A stretch of DNA of 9,046 bases from Bacteroidota bacterium. GTDB lineage: Bacteria; Bacteroidota; Bacteroidia; Flavobacteriales_D; Crocinitomicaceae. Location of the stretch: assembly GCA_006226555.1 (NCBI GenBank), contig SBGS01000069.1, positions 1 through 9,046 on the forward strand, given 5' to 3'. The notes beneath the pieces were generated by a model. It was not told the DNA's origin. It did not search any database and saw only the letters and a list, made by a program, of their open reading frames with translations. Every line of letters begins with the position of its first letter. Position 1 is the stretch's first letter. Shown piece after piece: positions 1-6,720 of the stretch. The translations under genes were made by a program, and so were the position numbers.

Positions 1-450
1 GTATGGAAGATTCTCTTGTTCATTATCATTTTTATAGCGTTGGTTTATATCGCATACCTTATTGTTAAAAACCGTCGTCCGACCAACAAAAAGCTATCGA
101 TTGATGTGGAAGACGACTGGAATCCTGAGCTGATCACCAAAACAGAACTTGAGCTTAAGCTTGAAGAAGCTATGGAAAGAGGAGATTACAGAGAATGCGT
201 GAGAATTTACTTCACTTTTATATTGAAAGAGCTGATCAGAAAAGGATGGATCCGATGGAAGAAGGAAAAAACGAATCACGATTACGTACTTGAGCTAAGC
301 AGTAAGTCACAAGCACTTGGTTTTATTCAGGTGGTGCGTATCTATGATCTTGTCTGGTACGGAGAATATCAGATAGACAGTGAGATGTTTGAGTTATTGA
401 AACCTGAACTCGAGAATTATTACAGATCCCTCGAACCGACCAATGAATAA
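1..450 (+). CDS. DUF4129-like membrane protein, C-terminal part (5' end outside window)
   Basis: The reading frame is open from base 1 (V-W-K-I-L-L...), so the gene begins upstream and 149 C-terminal residues are visible. The TTG at 16 lies inside a membrane helix and is not a credible start. Residues about 3-22 of the visible part form one hydrophobic helix ending in K-N-R-R, which puts the rest in the cytoplasm. The soluble part follows the DUF4129 pattern: a helix with 'AMERGDYRECVRIYF' (a residue pair typical of growth of the A-x-x-x-G-D-Y-x-x-A type), then a basic/aromatic stretch, then T-N-H-D-Y (family usually T..EY) and a final Y-D-L-V-W-Y-G segment (family Y....YG). DUF4129 proteins normally sit next to MoxR and DUF58 genes, as here. 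The biochemical role is unknown. The stop overlaps the next gene by 8 bp, suggesting translational coupling. The family call is by pattern recognition from memory. Confidence 0.8.
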   Translation, partial: VWKILLFIIIFIALVYIAYLIVKNRRPTNKKLSIDVEDDWNPELITKTELELKLEEAMERGDYRECVRIYFTFILKELIRKGWIRWKKEKTNHDYVLELSSKSQALGFIQVVRIYDLVWYGEYQIDSEMFELLKPELENYYRSLEPTNE

Positions 451-2155
451 TCAGAAAAAGTTCATATTGATCTTTGGGGTCCTGATGATAATGGGGCTGC
501 TGATCTGGTTGCTCTCCGGCAATTCAGAGGAAGTACAGGGAAATAAGGGGGTACAACCATATGTATCGTCCAGCTGGAATAAGGAATATCTCGATGCAGA
601 TAAGGATCCTAAGGGATTGTATTTGTTCAATAAACTGTTACGAGCACACATTGATACTTCTTTGGAATTACGATTCCTGATGGATCATGATGAATTAATG
701 CCCGTAGTAGAAGATGATGCCGAAAAAGCGACCTATGTTTTTGTTGGTAATGAATTCGGGTTGTTGAATGAAGAGGTCGATTCTATTTTGGCAAGGGTAA
801 ATGAGGGCTCTACTTTATTTCTGGCATATCACGTGATCGGTGAAAACATTATTGATGAGTTGTTTTATGATTATGATCTGGTATTTGATTACGATGAAGA
901 GATCAATGTTTTCATGAACAGGAAAAAGCACCAGATGATCAATTTGTATCAAAATGATACTGTTGCGAAGAACTGGTTTGCATTTTCGATGATTACTGAA
1001 CCATACGAAGATTACACTTGGAAGGGCCACTCATCATTTATGGAATTGTTTAACCTAATCGAGATAGAAGTTGGAGAAGGCTCCGTATTTCTTTGTTCTA
1101 CACCCGAAGTCTTCCAAAATTATCAGGTGCAAAGAAAGGATGGGTATGCCTACACCAAAAGCGTGATAGATTTGTTACCAGATTCGAATCCCATATATTT
1201 TCTTGAGCTGGGAAGACTCTCAGATGACTATGGGACGGAAGATATTGATGAATTGCTTGATGGGGAAGGTAAGAGGGATGATAGTTACTTAAGGATCATC
1301 TTTGAGAACAGAACATTATTGAAAGCTTTTCTGTTCGGCATTTTAGGATTACTGATCTTTTTGATCTTCAGGAGTAAGCGAATAAGACCTGTTGTTCCCT
1401 ATCTGGAGCCAAAGAAAAACACAACGAGTGCCTTTACAGAAACAATAACATCGATCTATTTCTCGAAAAGAAATCCTTATGGCATGTTAAATGTACAGCG
1501 CAGGAATTTCTATGCCGTGGTCCAAAAGCATTTCTTTATAGATCTGAACAGAAGAGAAGATGAAAGAGCATTGGTTTCGCTTTCCGAAAAAAGTAATATT
1601 TCGCTGGAAGAGATCAAGGTCCTTATAGGCATATTGGAAACGAAGGAGGCATTTGATGTCAGCGATGACACCGTGGTTAAAGTGCATAAGCTGAAACAGG
1701 ATTTTTACAAAAGAGCTGGAATTATTGCTGAGCATGTCTTGGAAAGAGAACAAAAAAAGGAAGTTGTGATCTACAGAAGATTATGGCTTCCCGCAACATT
1801 CATTTTAGTTGGATTGGCAGGAATTATATTTGGCTTCTACTTATTGGTTGGAGCACATGGAGTGGGGATCGCCTTGTGGCCTGTTGGTGGATTGATACTT
1901 TTCCTGGGAGTACGACAATTGCAAAAACCGCTCATGATCATAAACCGAAATGAGATTGTTAGTACACCTTCATTTGGATTAACAAGGTCGTATAAAATGG
2001 ATGAATTGTTGGCCATCGATCTGGATGAAAAGAATGCGAGTCTGTTATTTAAAGACGAAAAGAGATTAATTATTAACCTAAACGATATGGGTCGATTTGA
2101 AAAAGCTAAATTCAAGCGAGCCCTTTTAAGAATGAAAAACGAAGAGTTATGGTAG
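443..2155 (+). CDS. DUF4350-type membrane protein with extra C-terminal two-helix/PH-like module
   Basis: The protein has 570 residues. Helix 1 (about 7-24) is a membrane anchor. Residues about 38-290 form an extracytoplasmic domain starting with the DUF4350-like pattern of an S/W/Y-rich strand, then 'KGLYLFNKLLRAH', and a strand/turn 'YVFVGNEF' near 98-105. Helix 2 (about 294-309) ends in R-S-K-R, followed by an alpha-helical cytoplasmic region (about 310-440). Helices 3 and 4 (about 449-469 and 473-490) precede a short beta-rich tail (about 496-570; 'KPLMIINRNEIVSTPSFG') that resembles bacterial PH-like/STM3941-like domains. To my knowledge DUF4350 proteins usually end near residue 400-430, so the last ~130 residues look like an added module. 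ATG 443 overlaps the upstream stop by 8 bp, and the stop overlaps the MoxR start by 7 bp. No catalytic residues are recognisable. A structural or sensory partner of the MoxR/DUF58 pair is inferred from context only. Confidence 0.8.
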   Translation: MNNQKKFILIFGVLMIMGLLIWLLSGNSEEVQGNKGVQPYVSSSWNKEYLDADKDPKGLYLFNKLLRAHIDTSLELRFLMDHDELMPVVEDDAEKATYVFVGNEFGLLNEEVDSILARVNEGSTLFLAYHVIGENIIDELFYDYDLVFDYDEEINVFMNRKKHQMINLYQNDTVAKNWFAFSMITEPYEDYTWKGHSSFMELFNLIEIEVGEGSVFLCSTPEVFQNYQVQRKDGYAYTKSVIDLLPDSNPIYFLELGRLSDDYGTEDIDELLDGEGKRDDSYLRIIFENRTLLKAFLFGILGLLIFLIFRSKRIRPVVPYLEPKKNTTSAFTETITSIYFSKRNPYGMLNVQRRNFYAVVQKHFFIDLNRREDERALVSLSEKSNISLEEIKVLIGILETKEAFDVSDDTVVKVHKLKQDFYKRAGIIAEHVLEREQKKEVVIYRRLWLPATFILVGLAGIIFGFYLLVGAHGVGIALWPVGGLILFLGVRQLQKPLMIINRNEIVSTPSFGLTRSYKMDELLAIDLDEKNASLLFKDEKRLIINLNDMGRFEKAKFKRALLRMKNEELW

Positions 2156-3255
2156 ATGAAACAAATAATCCCCATGAGCCCGAAAAAAATGAGCAGCAAG
2201 ATCACTCAAGCTATATGCCGAAGGATGATCAGTATGTAGGAGGCGAACCGATTGCTCCGAAAACTGAAGAGCAGCAAACTCAGTATGGTTTTGAAAGGGA
2301 TAATAAGGAATTGCTTTGGGTTGCTCAAAAAGTAAATGAAGTTCGAAATGTCATTGGTACCTATGTCATTGGTCAAATGAAAATGGTTGACCTGTTGATG
2401 GCGGGTATTTTTGCGAACGGACACGTTTTACTGGAAGGAGCTCCTGGTGTTGCGAAAACATTGAGTGCAAAAGTGCTTTCAAAGTCGCTAAATGTCGACT
2501 TTTCGCGTATTCAGTTTACACCTGACATGATGCCTTCTGATGTTATCGGTACATCGGTATTCAACATGAAGGACTCGGCTTTTTCATTTAAGAAAGGACC
2601 GATCTTTTCAAATATTGTGCTGATCGATGAGATTAACCGTGCCCCTGCAAAAACACAGGCAGCACTTTTTGAGGTGATGGAAGAACGTCAGATAACTTAT
2701 GATGGACAGCGTTACCCAATGAGCTTCCCGTTCCTTGTTATTGCCACTCAGAACCCGATCGAACAAGAGGGTACGTATAGCTTACCAGAGGCACAGCTTG
2801 ACCGTTTCCTATTCAAGATCAAGCTGGATTACCCTGAGCTTCACGAGGAGGAGGCTATTCTTCATCGTTACAAGGCGAGAGTAACTCCGCCTGATCTGGA
2901 TGAAATTGCAGCTGTTTTCAATGCAGATGAGATCAAGAAAATTCAGGAGACGATCGAAGGGGTTGTTGTAGAAGATAACTTAGTGAAGTATATAGCCGCA
3001 ATCACGCACAAAACAAGAAATCATGGCAAAGTGTATCTTGGGGGGTCACCGAGGGCATCGCTTTCTATCTTGAGAGCTGCAAAGGCAACCGCGGCTATCA
3101 GAGGACGAGACTTTGTTACACCGGAGGACATCCAGTTTGTGGCTGAACCCGTGTTGAACCATAGATTGATCCTTACTCCGGAAGCAGAGATGGAAGGATT
3201 CCGAACAGAGGATGTGATACAGGAGATCATCAAAACGCTTGAAGTACCCAGATAA
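2149..3255 (+). CDS. MoxR-family AAA+ ATPase
   Basis: The 368-residue protein has all the hallmarks of an active MoxR ATPase: Walker A G-A-P-G-V-A-K-T (97-104), Walker B I-V-L-I-D-E (156-161), sensor 1 A-T-Q-N-P (199-203), an arginine-finger candidate in Q-L-D-R-F (R219) and sensor 2 in G-G-S-P-R-A-S (298-304), followed by the helical lid domain. MoxR proteins are cytoplasmic hexameric chaperones that act on VWA-domain partners, and a DUF58 gene follows directly. The first ~50 residues are charged and rich in Q, E and P, with no fold visible; typical family members are nearer 320-335 residues, so this is an N-terminal extension. ATG 2149 overlaps the previous stop (out of frame) by 7 bp and no Shine-Dalgarno is present, so coupling to upstream translation is likely. 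A later start could shorten the tail but no better one is evident. The specific substrate is unknown. Confidence 0.96.
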   Translation: MVDETNNPHEPEKNEQQDHSSYMPKDDQYVGGEPIAPKTEEQQTQYGFERDNKELLWVAQKVNEVRNVIGTYVIGQMKMVDLLMAGIFANGHVLLEGAPGVAKTLSAKVLSKSLNVDFSRIQFTPDMMPSDVIGTSVFNMKDSAFSFKKGPIFSNIVLIDEINRAPAKTQAALFEVMEERQITYDGQRYPMSFPFLVIATQNPIEQEGTYSLPEAQLDRFLFKIKLDYPELHEEEAILHRYKARVTPPDLDEIAAVFNADEIKKIQETIEGVVVEDNLVKYIAAITHKTRNHGKVYLGGSPRASLSILRAAKATAAIRGRDFVTPEDIQFVAEPVLNHRLILTPEAEMEGFRTEDVIQEIIKTLEVPR

Positions 3256-3258
3256 TTG
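3253..3258 (+). promoter_or_regulatory. Stop/TTG start junction between moxR-like and DUF58 genes
   Basis: The MoxR stop TAA (3253-3255) is followed with no spacer by TTG (3256-3258), in the same frame. An in-frame stop means the DUF58 gene cannot start earlier. No Shine-Dalgarno is visible. Initiation presumably depends on ribosomes terminating on the MoxR gene, which would keep the two products in a fixed ratio; this is inference. Confidence 0.6.
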
Positions 3259-4587
3259 AGATTGCTCGCGAACATATATCTTACACGTTGGTTTTTCGTG
3301 GTATTCGTCCTCGCAATTGGGATGTATGTTGCTGCATTCTCAATTCCAAACCTCGAATTCATTGCCGATGTCACTTTGGCCAGCTTGTTCGGAGTTACGG
3401 CAATAGATACCTTGTTGGTTTTTTCTAATAGAGAGCCGATACATGTTCAACGGACCTGGCAGGAACGCTTTAATCTGGGAGAGACGAACAAGATCAAGCT
3501 CAAAGTTGAAAACCTCTCCAATCAACCATTTCATTTTATTCTGTATGAAGGATTTCCGATTGAGATGCAGGAGCGAAGCAGATCATTCGGCGGAATGCTA
3601 GCTGCTGGTGGTGAAAGAACATTTGATTACACATTTACACCAAAAAGTAGGGGTGAATTCTCCTTTGGAGACATAACGGTCAGAATACGTTCGGTATTTT
3701 TCCTTGTTTCGAGGAGAGTGGAAATTTCAGCGTCAGGCAAATTCCACGTGTATCCTTCCGTGTTACAGATGAAGAAATACGAATTATTGGTGTTTCATCA
3801 GCAGAAAGTAAACTCAGGGATCAAAAAGATCCGCAGACTTGGAAATAACAGTGAATTCGAACAGATCAAGAACTACATTCAAGGAGACGACCTGAGAACG
3901 GTTAACTGGAAAGCTACAAGTAGAAAAAATGAGCTGATGGTAAATCAGTATCAGGAAGAGAAATCACAATCGGTTTATTGCATAATCGATAAAAGCCGGA
4001 ACATGGAAATGGATTTTGATGGTCTTAGCTTTCTTGATTATTCAATCAACGCTTCATTGGTGCTTTCGAATATTGCCATTCGAAAAGGGGATAAAGCAGG
4101 ATTGATCACTTACTCCGATAAAATAGGAACGGTACTTCCTGCTGAGCGTTCAGCTGGTCAGATGAGAAGAATGATCGAGGCTTTGTACAATCAACGTACG
4201 CGCTTTAAGGAGGCGAGCTATGACCTCTTATACCAGTCGATCCGCAGAAGTGTCCGATCAAGATCACTCATTGTTTTGTTTACCAATTTCGAATCGGAGT
4301 TTACACTGAAAAGAGCCCTTCCAATTCTTCGACAAATTAATCAGAAGCACGTACTGGTGGTTGTAATGTTCGAAAATAAAGAATTACAGGACCTTGCATT
4401 CGGGGAAACGGAGTCTTTATTGGAAGTGTATCAAAGTACTGTAGCAGAGCGGATGATCTCATATAAATCGATGCTGGCACAGACCTTACGCCAAAATGGT
4501 ATTCATACTGTATTAACGCTACCGGAGGACTTATCTGTAAATACGATCAACAAATACTTAGAATTAAAGGCAAAGGGTGCGATCTGA
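3256..4587 (+). CDS. DUF58 (VWA-like) membrane protein
   Basis: The 443-residue protein starts with two membrane helices (about 11-31 and 34-56), then a beta-rich region (about 60-170). The DUF58 signature follows: 'NSEFEQIKNYIQGDDLR' (198-214), V-N-W-K-A-T-S-R (216-223) and the VWA-like strand I-I-D-K-S-R-N-M (243-250). The position equivalent to the MIDAS motif DxSxS reads D245-K-S247-R-N249, so the last serine is replaced. The start is inferred to be TTG at 3256, directly after the MoxR stop in the same frame: M-R-L-L-A-N-I-Y-L-T-R-W-F-F resembles the usual family N-terminus, and the first ATG (codon 23) would cut helix 1. DUF58 proteins are the usual VWA partner of MoxR ATPases. The stop TGA abuts the convergent lipoprotein gene with no spacer. 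Confidence 0.93.
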   Translation: MRLLANIYLTRWFFVVFVLAIGMYVAAFSIPNLEFIADVTLASLFGVTAIDTLLVFSNREPIHVQRTWQERFNLGETNKIKLKVENLSNQPFHFILYEGFPIEMQERSRSFGGMLAAGGERTFDYTFTPKSRGEFSFGDITVRIRSVFFLVSRRVEISASGKFHVYPSVLQMKKYELLVFHQQKVNSGIKKIRRLGNNSEFEQIKNYIQGDDLRTVNWKATSRKNELMVNQYQEEKSQSVYCIIDKSRNMEMDFDGLSFLDYSINASLVLSNIAIRKGDKAGLITYSDKIGTVLPAERSAGQMRRMIEALYNQRTRFKEASYDLLYQSIRRSVRSRSLIVLFTNFESEFTLKRALPILRQINQKHVLVVVMFENKELQDLAFGETESLLEVYQSTVAERMISYKSMLAQTLRQNGIHTVLTLPEDLSVNTINKYLELKAKGAI

Positions 4588-4992
4588 TCACTTATACGTG
4601 ATGTAGTCAAGTTTGTACGTTGTATCATTACTGAATATAGTAAGCCGCAACTCATCTTTCTTCAGTCGATCTATTCTGAAGACTTGGGTGAAATCATTCG
4701 AGAAGATAAGTTTGAGGTTCTCTTTTCTATTGTCAAATTCCCATTGCCCGGTCATCACATTAGGAACGTTGAGTGTTCTAAACGTGCTGGTTTGAGTGAA
4801 ATCTTCCCTCAGCTCCATTTCCTTTAAAGGATAATAGGGAGTCCAGAATTCACCATTTGCCGTTGCTTTGTCGAGCTCCCAGCGGTTTACCATTCGAGAT
4901 TTGCGTGACAGCAATGAAAATGCGGGTCCATCAGTGTATTTGGTACAACCAACGAATGCAAAAAGGATAAATATGTATAGGGAATACCTCAT
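4588..4992 (-). CDS. Small lipoprotein, possibly lipocalin-like
   Basis: The 134-residue protein has a clear lipoprotein signal peptide: M-R-Y then a hydrophobic stretch and the lipobox F-V-G-C, with C16 as the predicted lipidated residue. It is therefore expected in the cell envelope, anchored in the inner or outer membrane. Mature residues about 26-40 ('LLSRKSRMVNRWELDKA') and the later G-Q-W-E-F (82-86) and F-R-I-D-R-L-K-K-D-E-L (105-115) fit the W-containing first strand, central G-W-F strand and closing 'I..L....L' strands of small Bacteroidota lipocalin-like lipoproteins. I do not recognise a named family with certainty and no ligand can be inferred. I see no acidic/lysine-rich run directly after C16 of the sort reported as a surface-export signal. 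The gene is convergent with the DUF58 gene and divergent from the carboxylase gene, so it is probably a single-gene unit. Confidence 0.82.
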   Translation of the reverse strand: MRYSLYIFILFAFVGCTKYTDGPAFSLLSRKSRMVNRWELDKATANGEFWTPYYPLKEMELREDFTQTSTFRTLNVPNVMTGQWEFDNRKENLKLIFSNDFTQVFRIDRLKKDELRLTIFSNDTTYKLDYITYK

Positions 4993-5049
4993 ATTGCTGT
5001 CAATTAGATCACAATGTACGAAGAAATAGCAATTTTCAGACCGACATGA

Positions 5050-5110
5050 TCAAACGTAAAATGCTCTAAAACCATAGGATCAAAATCCATCTTCACGAGT
5101 TTACTTTTGA
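5050..5110. repeat. Imperfect inverted repeat in the divergent intergenic region
   Basis: TCAAACGTAAAA (5050-5061) and the reverse complement of 5099-5110 (TCAAAAGTAAAC) agree at 10 of 12 positions, with 37 bp between the arms. Each arm contains one outward-facing TAnnTTTG element, so the repeat may simply reflect two similar divergent promoters. A regulator site is possible but not shown. Confidence 0.45.
5051..5085 (-). promoter_or_regulatory. Predicted Bacteroidota-type promoter for the lipoprotein gene
   Basis: Read on the minus strand, TTTTG (complement of 5081-5085) is followed after 22 bp by TACGTTTG (complement of 5051-5058). The latter is an exact match to the TAnnTTTG -7 element of the phylum, and the spacing is close to the usual about 19-21 bp. 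The transcript would start near 5043-5047, giving a leader of about 50 nt before the ATG at 4992. Confidence 0.6.
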
Positions 5111-5126
5111 AATAACATTATCTTTG
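5102..5126 (+). promoter_or_regulatory. Candidate -7 elements in front of the acyl-CoA carboxylase gene
   Basis: Two exact TAnnTTTG matches lie in tandem: TACTTTTG (5102-5109) and TATCTTTG (5119-5126). Neither has a convincing TTTG-type -33 box 19-23 bp upstream, so which is used is open. The second would start transcription near 5131-5134 and give a leader of only about 16-19 nt before ATG 5150. Confidence 0.5.
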
Positions 5127-5149
5127 TTCGCAACCAAGCGGGACAAGCT

Positions 5150-6691
5150 ATGATGAAGAATGAACAATTACTGGAACGCAGAGAGGCAACGAAAGTTGGA
5201 GGTGGAACAGCACGAATCGAAAAACAGCATCAACAAGGTAAACTTACTGCCAGAGAAAGGATAACCTTACTTTTGGATGAGGGTTCTTTTGAAGAGATCG
5301 GAGCGTTTGTTGAGCACAGATCGAATTCTTTCGGTCTGGATAAGAACATCATTCCGGGAGATGGAGTGATCACAGGATTCGGAACTGTTCATGGAAGACT
5401 GGTATATGTGTTTTCTCAGGATTTCACGGTATTGGGAGGAAGTTTATCAGAAACGCATGCCAGCAAGATCTGTCGTGTTATGGATCTGGCGATGAAAAAT
5501 GGAGCTCCAATCATTGGTTTGAATGATTCCGGTGGTGCACGAATTCAGGAGGGAGTTGTTTCTCTTGCGGGTTATGCAGATATTTTCTTTCGCAACACAA
5601 GAGCATCCGGAGTTATACCTCAGATCAGCGTGATCATGGGACCATGTGCAGGAGGAGCTGTTTATTCCCCAGCACTAACGGATTTTGTATTCATGGTTGA
5701 AGATACTTCGTATATGTTCGTTACCGGACCAAACGTCGTAAAGACGGTAACGCACGAAGAAGTGAGCTCTGAAGACCTGGGTGGAGCGAAAGCGCATGCA
5801 GAAAAATCAGGGGTAAACCATTTCACTGCTGCAAATGATGTAGAAGCATTGCGACAGGTACGTGACCTTTTGAGCTATTTGCCGCAGAATTGCGACGAAA
5901 ATGCTCCGCATCCTTCCGTACATCACTTTAATGAATCGAAGACGGAACAATTAAAAACGATACTTCCAGACAACAATCAAATGCCTTACGATATGAAGAA
6001 GGTGATCGATTGTATCGTTGATGATCATACATTCCGAGAAGTACATGCTGACTTTGCCAAGAATATCGTAGTTGGTTTTGCTCGTTTGGAAGGAAGAACA
6101 ATTGGTGTAGTTGCAAATCAACCTGCTGCCCTGGCAGGGGTATTGGATATCGACGCGTCCAGAAAAGGAGCACGATTTGTAAGATTCTGTGACTCATTCA
6201 ACATTCCACTTTTGGTGTTTGAAGATGTGCCTGGATTCCTTCCGGGAACGGATCAGGAATGGAGAGGTATCATTAATCATGGAGCGAAATTGCTTTATGC
6301 ATTTTCAGAAGCAACGGTTCCGCGCATTACGGTTATCACGCGTAAAGCATATGGTGGTGCCTACTGTGTGATGAATTCTAAGAGTGTTGGCGCAGACCTA
6401 AGCTTTGCATGGCCAACGGCCGAAATTGCTGTAATGGGGGCAAAAGGTGCTGCAGAGATCATTTTCCGCAAGGAGATCGCTGACGCACAAGATAAAAATG
6501 CAAAATGGCTGGAAAAAGAACAGGAATATGCTGATCTTTTTGCGAATCCATACAGAGCAGCCGAAAGAGGTATCATCGATGCAGTAATCCTTCCGGAAGA
6601 AACACGTGAGAAACTCATACGTGGCTTTAAAATGCTGGAGAAAAAAGCTGAGGTGCTCCCTCGTAAAAAACACGGAAATATTCCACTTTAA
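5150..6691 (+). CDS. pccB: Acyl-CoA carboxylase beta subunit (carboxyltransferase), probably propionyl-CoA carboxylase
   Basis: The 513-residue protein is full length for the PccB/AccD-type carboxyltransferase, which transfers CO2 from carboxybiotin to an acyl-CoA in the cytoplasm; propionyl-CoA gives methylmalonyl-CoA. The N-terminal half has 'KLTARERITLLLDEGSF' (31-47), the acyl-CoA oxyanion-hole motif D-S-G-G-A-R-I-Q-E-G (126-135) and G-P-C-A-G-G-A-V-Y-S-P (164-174). The C-terminal half has G-F-L-P-G-T-D-Q-E (362-370), R-K-A-Y-G-G-A-Y-C-V-M (398-408) and A-W-P-T-A-E-I-A-V-M-G (420-430), ending in the conserved R-K-K-H-G-N-I-P-L. C406 sits where actinobacterial PccB has an aspartate that influences propionyl- versus acetyl-CoA use, so the exact substrate is less certain than the family. 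ATG codons at 5150 and 5153 are both possible starts. The biotin carboxylase/BCCP alpha subunit is not in the window, and the gene stands alone between its own promoter region and aspS. Confidence 0.93.
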   Translation: MMKNEQLLERREATKVGGGTARIEKQHQQGKLTARERITLLLDEGSFEEIGAFVEHRSNSFGLDKNIIPGDGVITGFGTVHGRLVYVFSQDFTVLGGSLSETHASKICRVMDLAMKNGAPIIGLNDSGGARIQEGVVSLAGYADIFFRNTRASGVIPQISVIMGPCAGGAVYSPALTDFVFMVEDTSYMFVTGPNVVKTVTHEEVSSEDLGGAKAHAEKSGVNHFTAANDVEALRQVRDLLSYLPQNCDENAPHPSVHHFNESKTEQLKTILPDNNQMPYDMKKVIDCIVDDHTFREVHADFAKNIVVGFARLEGRTIGVVANQPAALAGVLDIDASRKGARFVRFCDSFNIPLLVFEDVPGFLPGTDQEWRGIINHGAKLLYAFSEATVPRITVITRKAYGGAYCVMNSKSVGADLSFAWPTAEIAVMGAKGAAEIIFRKEIADAQDKNAKWLEKEQEYADLFANPYRAAERGIIDAVILPEETREKLIRGFKMLEKKAEVLPRKKHGNIPL

Positions 6692-6696
6692 ACGAC

Positions 6697-6704
6697 TATT
6701 TTTG
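6697..6704 (+). promoter_or_regulatory. Candidate -7 element of the aspS promoter
   Basis: TATTTTTG matches TAnnTTTG exactly and lies in the 29-bp gap between the carboxylase stop and the aspS ATG. No good -33 TTTG box is visible upstream, where the sequence is the end of the carboxylase gene. Transcription would start near 6709-6712, leaving a leader of only about 9-12 nt. It may add to read-through from the upstream gene. Confidence 0.5.
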
Positions 6705-6720
6705 CCCAAATTTTTGGAAC

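Noticed and set aside
16..18. TTG as the start of the first gene
   Set aside because: The frame is open to base 1 and the codon lies inside the membrane helix, so the gene is truncated by the window rather than starting here.
1178..1194. GATTCGAATC, resembling a tRNA T-loop
   Set aside because: It lies inside the DUF4350 coding region, and no acceptor, D or anticodon stems can be built around it.
4587..4602. Stem ATCAC/GTGAT as a terminator for the convergent pair
   Set aside because: Only 5 bp with two G-C pairs, no T-run on either strand, and most of it encodes the lipoprotein C-terminus. Too weak to call.
5077..5088. Small hairpin GGAT-CAAA-ATCC in the divergent region
   Set aside because: A 4-bp stem is expected by chance, and it overlaps the predicted -33 box of the lipoprotein promoter.
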